The notes beneath the pieces were generated by a model that was not told where the DNA came from, made no database searches, and worked only from the letters and a program-made list of their open reading frames with translations. DNA of 54,179 bases from Dyella sp. C11 (GTDB taxonomy: Bacteria > Pseudomonadota > Gammaproteobacteria > Xanthomonadales > Rhodanobacteraceae), in NCBI RefSeq assembly GCF_003121485.1, contig NZ_QAVX01000004.1, positions 1 to 54,179 on the forward strand. The letters are read 5' to 3'. Below are positions 32,201 to 41,430 of the stretch, one piece after another. The stretch's first letter is position 1, and the number at the start of each line of letters is the position of its first letter. A program made the position numbers and the translations under genes.

Positions 32201-35200
32201 GCGTCCAGGTCGAACTCGCCCAGCGCGGCAAGCAACTCGTCGGCGTAGATGTCGGCTTCGGGCGACACCGGCGGTGCGGCGAGCTCGATGTGCTCGACGT
32301 GCTCGGCCGATTCCGTGGCGTCGGAGAGCGCTTCGTCCAGCGACGCGCCATGCGTTTCTTCGTGCGTTGGCTCGGCAACGTGCGTCGGGACTTCTTCTGC
32401 CACGTCGGCCGGCGTTTCGAACAGCACGTGGGCCACTTGCGGCTCGGGCTGGCTGTCGCGCAGCTCGGCCAGGCGATGGATCAGGCTGTCCAGGTCCGGC
32501 AGCTGCGGCGACGCGACGTCGAACTGACCCATCACGTGATCGACCGCATCCGCGCTCTGGCTCAGCAGCAGCACGCCTTCCGGCGACAGCGGCTTGCCAG
32601 CGGCGCGCAGGCGCTTGAGCAGGCTTTCCAGCGGCGACAACAGCTGCGTCAGCACCGGGATGTCGACCATCGCGATGGCGCCGTGCAACGTGTGCACCGC
32701 GCGCAGCAGGCTGTCCTCGACGCGCAGTTCGCCGTCGGTACGGTTGATCGCCGTGCGAATGGTGGCCAGGTACTGCGCCACTTCGCTGCGCAGGATTTCC
32801 AGCAACACCGGATCAATCGGCGGCATCACCGGTGCTTCGATGATGTCGTGCGCCGGCAACGCCGAAACCGGCTCGTCGGCATGCGTGGTTTCGATGTCGG
32901 CAAGGCTGGCGGCGGGAATGGCTTCCGCGGCCACGTCCACGCGCGGCACGCGACGACGTACCGTGCGGCGCACCGTTTCGGTCGCGCCGGTGGTCGGCAC
33001 ATCGGCCAACGAGGCTTCGGGCTGACCCGACGACAGGCGCTCGGCGATCTCCATGATCGCCATCACCGGCGCCGTGACTGCGCCCTCGCCCATCAGGGCT
33101 GCGCGCAGCTGCGGCAGCGCGTCGATGGCGGCCACCACCACTTCTTGCACGTTCTCCGCCGGCGGGATCGACTGATCCAGCACGCGGTTGAGCATGTTCT
33201 CGACCTTCCACGCGAACTCGCCGAGCAGCGAGGCGCCGACCAGGCGGCCCGAACCCTTGAGCGTGTGGAAGGAACGGCGGATCGACGTGAGCGCGTCGAA
33301 CTGCAGCGGATCGGCCAGCCACGTCTTGCGAGTGGCGTGCAGGTTGTCGATCTCTTCCTGCATTTCCTCCAGGAAGATGTCGCGGATGTCGTCGTCGATG
33401 CCTGCGGTGCTGGACTGGAAGCCCGCATCGAATGCGCCCGCGCCGGCGACCGGCACTTCTTCGACGATCTCTTCCTCGATTTCGATCCAGTCGTCTTCGC
33501 CCGCGTTGAGCTGCTCCTGCGGCGTGACGTGAACCGTGTCGGCCAGACGCAGACCGGTGATTTCCTGCGGTACCGGTTCCGGCGTTTCGCTGTGGCCAAC
33601 GATCAGGCCCGACAGGTCGTCGCCATGCGCCAGGCTGACGCTTTCGGAGAGCTCCGGCTGATTGGCCAGCGCAGCGGCGAGCGCGGCATCGGTGGCGCGA
33701 GCAATGTGCTCGGGCGCCTCGACCATGTCGTCTTCGACGGCTTCACGTGCTGCCGGCGGCGGCCAGTAGCCGAGGCTGCTGAGGCTGTGCTCGGCCACAT
33801 CGAGGATGTGTTCAAGGCCACCGCGATGCTCGCGCGCGGCCTCGAGGTAGTACTCGAGCGCGGCGAGGGCGTCGGCGAGGTGATCCATCTGGCCGGTGCT
33901 GGGCACGCGGCGATCAATCAGCAGTTCATTGCCCACGAAGCGACCGATGCCTTCGGCCAGTTCGGCCGGGCGCGGTGCGGACAGCATGCGCATGGCGCCG
34001 GCGACTTCGTCCATCAGCGCACTGACGGTGCCCAGCTGCTGCGACTGCCAGCCGGATTCCACGTAGGCGACGATGGCGTCCTTCACCTTGGCGGTGTTGG
34101 CGGTCGCCTCGTGCATCAGCGTGGCGAGGATATGGCGAGCCTCGCTGCGCGGCAGCATGGACGTCGGCGATTCGGTGACGACTTCGCCATCGGCGCCGAG
34201 GCTTTCGATGTGGTCGTCGAGCGACGCTTCCACGTAAAGCAGCGCACCGGCAACATCGAGCAGCAGCTCTTCATCCGGCGCGCGCACGCGGCTGGCGATT
34301 TCGTCGAGCACGCGACGCTGTTCGTTCACCACGCGACGAGGCACGCCCAGGGCAAGCATGCCCAGCGTGTCGCCGACGCGTTCGAGGATTTCGGTCTGGC
34401 TGGCGAGTTGCGCCGGGTCGGCATCGCTCTGGCGCAGGAACAGGTCCAGCGATTCCTTCACGCGCAGCAGGTCGTCCTTCAACGCCTTGGCGACGGAATC
34501 CAGCAGCGCGCGGTTGTGGCCGGCCATGGAACCGCGGGCGTGTTCGATCTCGCTGGCTTCGGGCAACAGCGCATCGAGCGAATAGGTCTGGCGCAACTGT
34601 TCCATGCGCGGGCTGCCCTGACGGACCTGGCCCACCACGTACAGCAACTTGCGTGCGAGTTCGTCGGCGTCGCCGCCGCGCAAGGTGGCTTCGCCGTGCT
34701 CGACGAGCTGACGGATGCTGCGATCGACCTTGCCGATCAGCTGGCGCACTTCGCCCGTCTGCTGCTTCAGCGCACCCTGCTGCACGCCTTCCAGCACGCC
34801 GGCAGCGATCCACCACAGGCGACGGCCCGGGATGGTGTGACAGCGCGCGGTGATGGCGTCCAGCGTCTGGATCATGCCGCCCAGCTGCTGGTCATTGCCC
34901 TGCCCGCGGAACCACGACAGCAGCTGCTGCTGGAAGCGCAGGCGCAGCGTGGTGACTTCGTTGCGCTGGCGCTCGCCATTGACTTCCGGCATCGGCACCG
35001 GCGCCTGGGGCGGCAGCGCGACTTCGAGATTGGGCGTGAACAGCGCCGATTCGTGCAGCGCCTGCTGGCCACGGCTGGAACGCAGATCGTTCAGCAGCGG
35101 CAGCAGCACCACCGGCACATCGCGATGACCGCCGGAAAGGCGTTCGAGATAGTCGGGCAGCTGCATCAGGCCACGCATCAGCGCGGCGTAGGCTTCCTCG

Positions 35201-35460
35201 CGATTGGCAACGTGGTCTTCCATCAGCGAGATGGAGAGCGTTTCCATCTCCTCGGTGACCATGGCCGCGCCGTACAGCTCAACCATGCGGAGCGTGCCGT
35301 GCACCTGGTGCAGGCTGTCCGCGCAGGAGCGCATCGCATCCCGGTTGCCCGGGTTGTCGACGTAGGCCTCCAACTGCTCACGGGCAAGGGCGAGCGTCTC
35401 GTCGAGCTCGGGCTTGACCCATTGCAGGGTGGTGAAATCGATATGGTCTTGAAGTCTCAT
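29284..35460 (-). CDS. chpA: ChpA hybrid chemotaxis kinase with multiple Hpt domains
   Basis: The 2058-residue kinase controls type IV pilus extension and retraction. I can place four canonical phospho-His sites: HQVHGTL (His54), FHTLKGSG (His732), VHTLHGA (His923) and LHTLKGGA (His1314). Between the third and fourth Hpt is an acidic linker (about 1200-1260) of repeated VEEPV units. The CheA core follows: dimerisation region, N-box HMLRNAVAHG, G1 DDGRGLD, G2 GRGVGMDVV, and a CheW-like P5 domain. A C-terminal receiver has Asp1981 in LLDIEMPRMDG. It is shorter than P. aeruginosa ChpA (about 2470). The ATG has a GAGAGGGG site. Confidence 0.95.
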   Translation of the reverse strand: MRLQDHIDFTTLQWVKPELDETLALAREQLEAYVDNPGNRDAMRSCADSLHQVHGTLRMVELYGAAMVTEEMETLSISLMEDHVANREEAYAALMRGLMQLPDYLERLSGGHRDVPVVLLPLLNDLRSSRGQQALHESALFTPNLEVALPPQAPVPMPEVNGERQRNEVTTLRLRFQQQLLSWFRGQGNDQQLGGMIQTLDAITARCHTIPGRRLWWIAAGVLEGVQQGALKQQTGEVRQLIGKVDRSIRQLVEHGEATLRGGDADELARKLLYVVGQVRQGSPRMEQLRQTYSLDALLPEASEIEHARGSMAGHNRALLDSVAKALKDDLLRVKESLDLFLRQSDADPAQLASQTEILERVGDTLGMLALGVPRRVVNEQRRVLDEIASRVRAPDEELLLDVAGALLYVEASLDDHIESLGADGEVVTESPTSMLPRSEARHILATLMHEATANTAKVKDAIVAYVESGWQSQQLGTVSALMDEVAGAMRMLSAPRPAELAEGIGRFVGNELLIDRRVPSTGQMDHLADALAALEYYLEAAREHRGGLEHILDVAEHSLSSLGYWPPPAAREAVEDDMVEAPEHIARATDAALAAALANQPELSESVSLAHGDDLSGLIVGHSETPEPVPQEITGLRLADTVHVTPQEQLNAGEDDWIEIEEEIVEEVPVAGAGAFDAGFQSSTAGIDDDIRDIFLEEMQEEIDNLHATRKTWLADPLQFDALTSIRRSFHTLKGSGRLVGASLLGEFAWKVENMLNRVLDQSIPPAENVQEVVVAAIDALPQLRAALMGEGAVTAPVMAIMEIAERLSSGQPEASLADVPTTGATETVRRTVRRRVPRVDVAAEAIPAASLADIETTHADEPVSALPAHDIIEAPVMPPIDPVLLEILRSEVAQYLATIRTAINRTDGELRVEDSLLRAVHTLHGAIAMVDIPVLTQLLSPLESLLKRLRAAGKPLSPEGVLLLSQSADAVDHVMGQFDVASPQLPDLDSLIHRLAELRDSQPEPQVAHVLFETPADVAEEVPTHVAEPTHEETHGASLDEALSDATESAEHVEHIELAAPPVSPEADIYADELLAALGEFDLDAHLPAADQLSHHTPASAPVISKDDEDDFAKVYADLLDEAETLEVGPVADELDTPADHAVHAIEIEETEIPPVEIEAAHVDATHESVPVADAADAEVIEPVEPASVEEIVLEAPVFSEPAAEETIAEEVQAPVAEEPVVEEPAVEEPVVAAPAVEEPVVEEPVAAATHAPVDEVVDENALLPNQIDPDLLEIFVEEAREILDHSDSVLAQWRAEPTAIEHLGDILRDLHTLKGGARIAGMVPVGDLTHAIETALEKPLHADSAHIGELIAALEVGFDKLHGLVQLVSQGRPVPYPQAIIDRFLGMSTEAVATEPSEAAAVEAKDIAEPVNVVPFPARLAPLPELLPEERDEAPSTPQEQIRVRAELLDTLVNHAGEVAIYRSRLEQQVAGYRFNLVELDQTVQRLRGQLRMMEIETEAQIIARFQREHREAGISVFDPLELDRFSQLQQYSRALAESVSDLVSIQGMLDELTRQAETLLIQQSRVSSELQEGLLRTRMLPFDTMVPNLRRTLRQAAQEEGKGAQLYVEGAHGEMDRNLLDRIKAPFEHMLRNAVAHGIESPKDRRKAGKPEEGAVRIRVAREATEVVVRVTDDGRGLDRDAIRKRGIERNLIRADARLSDDQVLALITQPGFSTASTVTQLAGRGVGMDVVANEIKQLGGALSIESKEGQGTTFVLRLPFTLAVTQAILVRIGEANFAIPMTSVQGVARISPSELAERMADAEPTFPYGGESFDIHDLSDLLGTASSHAADEEQIPLLLTRSGDLRAAIRIDAVIGSREIVVKSVGPQISSVPGILGATIMGDGSVLIILDLAPLVRHGVARRLARLEEGLTAVATPVVEEERVRPLVMVVDDSITMRKVTGRVLERHEYEVTTAKDGVDALEKLHERVPDLMLLDIEMPRMDGYELATHMKADPRLRDVPIIMITSRTGDKHRQRAFDIGVDRYLGKPYQEAELLAQIGEVLEQRTTESLNG

Positions 35461-35546
35461 GCGCCCCTCTCAGCGGCCACGTAACGCTTTGTCACGCAAC
35501 CGGCGAGGTTGCCCCCCGTGAAAATCGTTATCAGCCAACTACTCAC

Positions 35547-37577
35547 TTAACCCGGCAGCTTGAAGTGGGCCACCGAACGACGCAGGTCGCTCGCCAGCTG
35601 GGCCAGATAACCAATCGAGTCGGCCGTCTGGCTCGCGCCCTGCGAGGTCTGCGAGGTGATTTCCTGGATCGCATTCATCGACACCGAGATATCCGTTGCC
35701 GCGGTCGACTGCTGGCGCGCCTGGGTGGAGATGTTCTGAATCAGCGCGGACAAGTCGTGCGACACGCGCTCGATGTCGCCCAGTGCGCTACCCGCGTCCT
35801 CCGCGAGTCGGGCACCCGCCACCACTTCGGCGGTGGTCTGTTCCATCGAGTTCACCGCTTCGTTGGTATCGGACTGAATGGTCTGAACCAGCGTTTCGAT
35901 TCGCTTCGTGGCGCTCGCGGAACGTTCTGCGAGGCGCTGCACTTCGTCTGCCACCACTGCGAAACCGCGACCCGCTTCACCGGCGGACGCTGCCTGGATG
36001 GCGGCGTTCAAGGCGAGGATGTTGGTTTGCTCGGCAATGTCGTTGATCAGTTCCACGATGGAGCCGATTTCCTGCGAAGACTCACCCAGGCGCTTGATGC
36101 GCTTGGAGGTTTCCTGGATCTGGTCGCGAATGGAGTCCATGCCCGAGATCGTCTCGCGCACCACTTCGGCGCCGCGCGATGCGATTTTCACGGAGCGTTC
36201 GGCCACGTCGGCCGACTCGGCGGAGTCCTTGGACACCGTATCCATCAGGCTTGCGATCTGGTTGATCGCGGTGGTCGCCGTGCTGATGCGCTGCGCCTGG
36301 TTCTGTGCGGACTCGGCCAGGTGACGCGCGGTGGTCTGCGTTTCCTGCGCCGAGGACGACACCTGCTCGGACGTTTCGTTAATCGTCGTCACCAGGGTGC
36401 GCAATTCGTCGATGGCGTAGTTCACCGAGTCGGCGATGGCGCCCGTGATGTCTTCGGTCACGGTGGTCTTGACGGTCAGGTCACCTTCGGCGAGCGAACC
36501 CATTTCGTCCAGCAGGCGCATGATGGCCTCCTGGTTACGCTGGTTGAGTTCGGTCGACTCCTGGAAGCGGCGGCGTTGGTCGGCGATCAACTGCACGATA
36601 AGAACGGCAAGGAAGGCCGCTGCACCAATCGCACCCAGCACGCCCCACCACAGGTTCGGGAACAGGCGGCGCGTGGGCAGCTTGCCGATCTGGTCGGCCA
36701 GTTCGTTCGCGCGCAGCAGCACGTTCTGCGAGTCGAGCGAGGCCTGGTTGCCGGCGCGCTTCACGTCGCTGAGGTTGCCTGCAGCACTGACCAGCTTGCC
36801 GACGGGATCCTGCAGGTTGTCCCACTGACCCTGCATGTCGGTAAGGATCTTGCGTGCGTTGGCGTCGCCCATCGAGCGCACGCCCACTTCGGTGTTGCCT
36901 TCGAGCAGGCCCTTGAGCACCGAGCCATAGAGCTGGCCGTCGCGGGCGAGGCCGTCGGCGGCAGGCTGCGAGGCGTCGCCACCCTGCAGCACTTCCTGCA
37001 CTCGGCGGATCATTCGGTCAGCCAGCACCATCTGGCGAGCGGAGGTGTAGGTCTGCTCCGCGCTGCCGCCGTGCTGCTGCAGGATGTTCACCACCTGCTC
37101 CATGCTGGAGTTCAGCACGGGCAGTTCGCGGCCCAGGGTGGCGGCGCGCTGCGCCGAGTCCACCACCAGCGCCTTGTTCGACAGGATCTTGCCGATGTCC
37201 GCGTCGAGCTGGCCCCAGGCGTTGCTGAGTGCGCTGACTGCGCGGCCGGCCGGTGTGGCGTTGTTGTCGGCATAGGGCTTCATGCCGCCCTTCTCATCGC
37301 CCTTGTTGAGGCGCTGGATGGCCGCATCGATGGTGTTGCGGTTGGTTTCCAATTCCTTGAAGGAATCGACGTTACCGTCCGCGGCTTCGAGTGCAAGCTT
37401 TGCCGTCTGCTGCGACAACACCTGGATCTGGGTGGTAAGACCCGTCGCCTGTGTGTCCTCGCGACCACGCAACGTCAGCATGGCGAAGTCGACACCCGTA
37501 AAACCGAACGCAATGACCAGCGCAATGATCAGGCCTGTATAGCCCCGCTCTTTGCCCACGCCCCCTGTAGTGCTCAT
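35547..37577 (-). CDS. pilJ: Methyl-accepting chemoreceptor PilJ
   Basis: The 676-residue receptor of the twitching system has a transmembrane helix (about 11-31), a helical periplasmic domain of PilJ type (about 35-300), a second helix (about 303-325), a HAMP-like segment and a cytoplasmic signalling coiled coil. The hairpin tip is [38 protein letters not shown], which contacts kinase and adaptor. The ATG at 37577 sits 6 bases after GAGGTG; an upstream GTG lies within that site. chpA follows after 86 bases with no pilK between. The C-terminus (AHFKLPG) lacks a CheR-docking pentapeptide. Confidence 0.95.
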   Translation of the reverse strand: MSTTGGVGKERGYTGLIIALVIAFGFTGVDFAMLTLRGREDTQATGLTTQIQVLSQQTAKLALEAADGNVDSFKELETNRNTIDAAIQRLNKGDEKGGMKPYADNNATPAGRAVSALSNAWGQLDADIGKILSNKALVVDSAQRAATLGRELPVLNSSMEQVVNILQQHGGSAEQTYTSARQMVLADRMIRRVQEVLQGGDASQPAADGLARDGQLYGSVLKGLLEGNTEVGVRSMGDANARKILTDMQGQWDNLQDPVGKLVSAAGNLSDVKRAGNQASLDSQNVLLRANELADQIGKLPTRRLFPNLWWGVLGAIGAAAFLAVLIVQLIADQRRRFQESTELNQRNQEAIMRLLDEMGSLAEGDLTVKTTVTEDITGAIADSVNYAIDELRTLVTTINETSEQVSSSAQETQTTARHLAESAQNQAQRISTATTAINQIASLMDTVSKDSAESADVAERSVKIASRGAEVVRETISGMDSIRDQIQETSKRIKRLGESSQEIGSIVELINDIAEQTNILALNAAIQAASAGEAGRGFAVVADEVQRLAERSASATKRIETLVQTIQSDTNEAVNSMEQTTAEVVAGARLAEDAGSALGDIERVSHDLSALIQNISTQARQQSTAATDISVSMNAIQEITSQTSQGASQTADSIGYLAQLASDLRRSVAHFKLPG

Positions 37578-37699
37578 TTCGTTCACCTCGCCCTTCTACG
37601 CTTCGCCGCCCATGCCGGCGAAGGCGTCGGATCATCGCCCTGATTCCGGCCCCAGGCGGCGCCGGTCCTACTTATGGTTCAACTGTTGCGTATTGCGCG

Positions 37700-38239
37700 T
37701 CAGGCCGCGGCTTGACGGAAGTCCGGCGCGCGTACCAGCTTGCCCATGCTGAAGACAGCCAGTCGCGGTTCGCCTACACGATCATCCACGAAACGTGCCA
37801 AACGCGGATCGTCTTCCTGCTCGGCCTGGCGACGCTGTTCGGCGTCGACCGTGCGCTGCCCGAAGACTTCATCCACCATCAACGCCACGCTGCCACCGCC
37901 CTGGCGCACGACGAGCAGTCGCGTGCGTTCGGTGGACTGCGTGCGTTCGCCAAACAGGAAGCGTGCCAGGTCGATGACCGGCACCAGGTTGCCGCGTACG
38001 TTCGCCACGCCCAGCAACCAGGCTTGCGTGCCCGGCACCGACGTCAGCGACGGCACGGCCAGCAGTTCGCTGATTTCGTCGATGCCACTGACGAACAGGC
38101 GGCTGCCGGCGCGAAAGCCAATGCCGCGCCAGAGGCCAGGAGCCTCAAGGCTTTCCGGCGTACCGGAGGCATGCGCCAAAGACAGGCGCTCGTACCGGGC
38201 GAGGATTTCGAAAGGCGAGAGCGAGGCGGTCTGGCTCAT
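37700..38239 (-). CDS. pilI: CheW-like adaptor PilI
   Basis: The 179-residue CheW-domain protein couples PilJ to ChpA. Diagnostic segments are SRLFVSGIDEISELLAVP, WLLGVANVRGNLVPVIDLARFLFG and LLVVRQGGGSVALMVDEVFGQ. It starts 8 bases after the pilH stop. The 122-base gap before pilJ is the largest in the operon and holds no gene. Confidence 0.93.
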   Translation of the reverse strand: MSQTASLSPFEILARYERLSLAHASGTPESLEAPGLWRGIGFRAGSRLFVSGIDEISELLAVPSLTSVPGTQAWLLGVANVRGNLVPVIDLARFLFGERTQSTERTRLLVVRQGGGSVALMVDEVFGQRTVDAEQRRQAEQEDDPRLARFVDDRVGEPRLAVFSMGKLVRAPDFRQAAA

Positions 38240-38247
38240 CGTCTACC

Positions 38248-38619
38248 TCACGCCGCGTTAGGCAAAAGGTCGTTGATGCAGGCCAGCAAGTCTTTTTCGT
38301 TGACCGGCTTGGTGATGAAGGCGCGCGCACCCTGGCGCAGGCCCCACACGCGGTCGGTCTCCATCGACTTGGTGGTGATCATGACGATCGGAATGTTGGA
38401 CGTGATCGGATCGCGCGTGAGCGTGCGCGTGGCCTGGAAGCCATTCATGCCCGGCATGATGACGTCCATGATCACAAGATCGGGCTTCGCAGCGCGCACG
38501 CGCTCGATGCCGTCTTCGGCGTTGCCGATGGAATCGACCTGGTAACCCGCGCGTTCGAGCAGCGTGGTGAACACGCGCACGTCCGTCGGCGAATCGTCGA
38601 TGATGAGAATATTGGCCAC
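38248..38619 (-). CDS. pilH: Single-domain response regulator PilH
   Basis: The 123-residue stand-alone receiver has acidic pair DD (8-9), phospho-acceptor Asp52 in VIMDVIMPGMNG, Thr in MITTK and Lys in ITKPVN. It probably acts as a phosphate sink or antagonist in pilus retraction control. The start is GTG at 38619 with an AGGGGGG site. It lies 31 bases after pilG. Confidence 0.95.
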   Translation of the reverse strand: MANILIIDDSPTDVRVFTTLLERAGYQVDSIGNAEDGIERVRAAKPDLVIMDVIMPGMNGFQATRTLTRDPITSNIPIVMITTKSMETDRVWGLRQGARAFITKPVNEKDLLACINDLLPNAA

Positions 38620-38650
38620 AGGCCCCCCTCAGACCCTGTAGTCGTCCGAC

Positions 38651-39052
38651 TTAAACCGTAACGACATGTCGATGGATTGCACCCAGCAGCTCATCACGCG
38701 TGAACGGCTTGGTCAGATATTGTTCGGCGCCCACGATGCGGCCACGCGCCTTGTCGAACAGGCCGTCTTTCGAGCTGAGCATGATGACCGGCGTGGCGCG
38801 GAATTGCGGAGTGTTCTTGATCAGCGCGCACGTCTGATAGCCGTCAAGGCGCGGCATCATGATGTCGACGAAGATGATGGCGGGCTTCTGGTCGGAGATC
38901 TTGGCGAGAGCCTCGAAACCGTCCACAGCCGTGAGCACGTCGCAACCTTCTTTCTTCAGCAAGGTTTCGGCGGTTCGGCGAATGGTTTTCGAGTCGTCGA
39001 TAACCATGACCTTGAGGCCGGCCAGGCCATTTCCACTTATGTTCAAGTTCAC
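38651..39052 (-). CDS. pilG: Single-domain response regulator PilG
   Basis: The 133-residue stand-alone receiver has DD (19-20), phospho-acceptor Asp63 in IIFVDIMMPRLDG, Ser in MLSSK and Lys in LTKPFT. In pseudomonads PilG promotes pilus extension via PilB. This is the promoter-proximal gene of the seven-gene operon. The start is GTG at 39052 preceded by AGGGGG, so both receivers use GTG. Confidence 0.95.
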   Translation of the reverse strand: MNLNISGNGLAGLKVMVIDDSKTIRRTAETLLKKEGCDVLTAVDGFEALAKISDQKPAIIFVDIMMPRLDGYQTCALIKNTPQFRATPVIMLSSKDGLFDKARGRIVGAEQYLTKPFTRDELLGAIHRHVVTV

Positions 39053-39484
39053 AACACCCCCCTGCGACCCGCCCCTGGCTCAGGTAAATCGTGCAACCGC
39101 CATACCGGTGGGCTGGCGGTGCCCTGTGAATACAAATCTGCACATCGGCGACGACGTACAGCAAACCTTCAGCCGGCAGGCACTCGTTCGTGCTGTTTAC
39201 CGCCTGCCTGACGTAACGTCAAGGAGAAATCTTAAGTTAAGCGTCCTACGTCATTGAATTGAACGGTCCGTCGCCAACGGGAACCGATCGTGGGGCCGAT
39301 CGGCAACGTTTCCCTCGGGCGACAATCCCCTTCAGCGAAGGCTGTGAGGAGACCACTTGATCGTTGGATCGTTCAACGCAATCTCCGGCCTGCGGGACGA
39401 CATACACTTCCACGCTCATCCAAGCTGCCGTCCGGTCGATGCCGGCCGCGCATGGTGAACACGCACTGCTACCGGAGAATGACG
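39053..39484. other. Divergent control region between pilG and gshB
   Basis: No convincing open frame lies in these 432 bases. They should hold the promoters of the pilG-chpC and gshB-pyrB transcripts. The only structured element I see is the perfect palindrome TGACGTAACGTCA at 39209-39221. An in-frame upstream extension of gshB (from 39290) lacks a ribosome-binding site and homologous sequence and is not coding. Confidence 0.6.
39209..39221. promoter_or_regulatory. Perfect 13-base palindrome TGACGTAACGTCA
   Basis: A complete dyad around a central A lies about 160 bases upstream of pilG and 264 bases upstream of gshB. It could be an operator for a dimeric regulator; the protein is unknown. 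Confidence 0.4.
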
Positions 39485-40462
39485 ATGGCCCTCAAGGTCG
39501 CCGTACTGATGGACCCGATCGGCTCGATCAAGATCGCCAAGGACACCACCTTTGCCATGCTGCTGGAAGCCCAGCGCCGCGGCCACAGCCTGTTCTACAT
39601 GGAACAGGGCGACCTCTCCGCCCGCAGCGGCGAGCCCTGGGCGCGACTGGCGCCGCTGTCCGTGCGTGACGACCCCTCGGGCTGGTACGTGCTCGGTGAA
39701 CCGCAGTGGCGCGACCTGCGCGAGATGGATGTGGTCCTGATGCGCAAGGACCCCCCGGTCGACCCGCAGTTCATCTACGACACCATGGTGGCGGAGCTGG
39801 CGGAGCGTGGCGGCGTGACGGTGGTGAACCGTCCCCAGGCATTGCGCGACTGCAACGAAAAGCTGTTCGCCATGCATTTTCCGCAATGCATGGCGCCGAC
39901 CCTGGTGACGCGCGATGCCGCCGAACTGCGCGCCTTCGCCGCCGAACACGGCGAGATCGTGCTCAAGCCGCTGGATGGCATGGGCGGGCGCGGCATCTTC
40001 CGGGTGAAGCACGGCGACAACAGCCTCAACTCCATGCTGGAAACGCTGATCGCGGCTGGCCCCAAGGGCGAGCACAAGCAGTTCACCATGGCGCAGAAGT
40101 TCATCCCGGAAATCACCTCGGGCGACAAGCGCATCCTGGTGGTGGATGGCGAAGCCGTGCCTTACGCCCTCGCCCGCATTCCGCAGGGCAGCGACTTCCG
40201 CGGCAACCTGGCCGCCGGCGGCCGTGGCGTGGGCGTGCCGCTTTCCGATCGCGACCGCTGGATCGTCTCGGAAGTGGCGCCAGAACTGCGTCGCCGTGGC
40301 CTGCTGTTCGTGGGCCTGGACGTGATCGGCGACTACCTCACCGAGATCAACGTCACATCACCGACGTGTGTGCGCGAACTGGACGCGCAATTCGGGCTTA
40401 ATATTGCCGGTCAGCTCTTCGATGTCGTTGAGCGGAAACGAACCGAGACCCGCGCCGCGTGA
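39485..40462 (+). CDS. gshB: Glutathione synthetase
   Basis: The 325-residue ATP-grasp enzyme joins gamma-glutamylcysteine and glycine. Family landmarks are VAVLMDPIGSIKIAKDTTFAM, MRKDPPVDPQFIYDTM, LKPLDGMGGRGIFRV (ATP loop) and LDVIGDYLTEINVTSPT. I prefer the ATG at 39485 (MALKVAV) because GGAG is 8 bases upstream; the ATG two codons earlier is too close to that site. The tonB GTG overlaps the stop. Confidence 0.96.
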   Translation: MALKVAVLMDPIGSIKIAKDTTFAMLLEAQRRGHSLFYMEQGDLSARSGEPWARLAPLSVRDDPSGWYVLGEPQWRDLREMDVVLMRKDPPVDPQFIYDTMVAELAERGGVTVVNRPQALRDCNEKLFAMHFPQCMAPTLVTRDAAELRAFAAEHGEIVLKPLDGMGGRGIFRVKHGDNSLNSMLETLIAAGPKGEHKQFTMAQKFIPEITSGDKRILVVDGEAVPYALARIPQGSDFRGNLAAGGRGVGVPLSDRDRWIVSEVAPELRRRGLLFVGLDVIGDYLTEINVTSPTCVRELDAQFGLNIAGQLFDVVERKRTETRAA

Positions 40463-41325
40463 GCCAACCTGCTGTCCGCACTGGCGCCGACATGTTCGGC
40501 GCCACCATGCTTTTCTCGCTGTTGCTGCACGGCGTGCTGATCCTGGGGATCACCTTCACCTATGTGAAGGCCAAGCCCAGTCTGCCCACGCTGGACGTGA
40601 CACTGGTGGACGTGGCCAATCGCGAAACGCCGGACAAGGCGGACTTCCTCGCGCAAGCCAACAACAGCGGTGGCGGCGAGAGCGACAAGGCCGCGCGACC
40701 GTCCCAGCCGGTGTCCGGCGCCCTGCCCCGTCCGTCGAACGGTGTGGCGCCGCAACCGGTGGAAGCCAGCGCCCCGCATCCTCACGAGGCCACGCCCGAC
40801 AAACTGCTCACCACCACGGGCAACAGCCATTACAGCGTCAGCACGGACAGCGCCAAACTCGAGCAGACCGACCAGGACCTGCCCGAATCGCCGGACGAAG
40901 TGAAGCGCAAGCAGGAAATGGCCCAGCTGGCCGCCGAGGTGCGCGACCGCAGCGAGCAGTACGCCAAGCGCCCGAAAAAGAAATTCATCTCGTCCAACAC
41001 CAAGGAATACGCCTACGCCGCCTACATGCGCGGCTGGGTGGACCGTGTCGAGCGCGTCGGCAACCTCAACTACCCGAACGAAGCGCGTCGTCGCGGCCTG
41101 CATGGCGACGTGCTGATGACGGTGACGCTCAACCGCGATGGCTCGGTGAAAGACATCGAAGTGGTGCAAAGCTCGGGCCAGCCGCTGCTGGACGCCGCCG
41201 CGCAGCGCATCGTGCGACTCGCCGCCCCCTTCCCTGCCGTGCCGGCGGACAAGGAGCATATCGACGAGTTGAACATCACGCGCACGTGGCAGTTCATGCC
41301 GAACGATACGTTGCATAGCCGCTGA
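40459..41325 (+). CDS. tonB: TonB-family energy transducer
   Basis: The 288-residue product has an N-terminal transmembrane anchor (about 13-35, with the SLLLHGVLI type motif carrying the His used by TonB proteins), a polar periplasmic linker that is only moderately Pro-rich, and a C-terminal TonB domain (about 205-285: YPNEARRRGLHGDVLMTVTLNRDGSVKDIEVVQSSGQP). It starts with GTG in a GTGA overlap with gshB. The gshB-tonB pairing also occurs in pseudomonads. Its outer-membrane partner is not in the window. Confidence 0.92.
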   Translation: MSQPAVRTGADMFGATMLFSLLLHGVLILGITFTYVKAKPSLPTLDVTLVDVANRETPDKADFLAQANNSGGGESDKAARPSQPVSGALPRPSNGVAPQPVEASAPHPHEATPDKLLTTTGNSHYSVSTDSAKLEQTDQDLPESPDEVKRKQEMAQLAAEVRDRSEQYAKRPKKKFISSNTKEYAYAAYMRGWVDRVERVGNLNYPNEARRRGLHGDVLMTVTLNRDGSVKDIEVVQSSGQPLLDAAAQRIVRLAAPFPAVPADKEHIDELNITRTWQFMPNDTLHSR

Positions 41326-41430
41326 GGCCACGAAACGGCTGCGCTTGCGGCCTTCGCCATTTCGTCACGTCTCTTAACCCGCGTCACGCCATAACGGGCA
41401 AGCCACGCCGACAGGGCTTACAATCCCCCC

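Noticed and set aside
31342-35484. Very long open frame (1380 codons) on the plus strand opposite chpA
   Set aside because: It is the antisense shadow of chpA caused by high GC at third positions; it is rich in His/Arg/Gln/Gly with no domain and no ribosome-binding site.
39290-39484. N-terminal extension of glutathione synthetase
   Set aside because: The 65 extra codons have no homology to the family and no ribosome-binding site; the ATG at 39485 has GGAG and gives the usual start.
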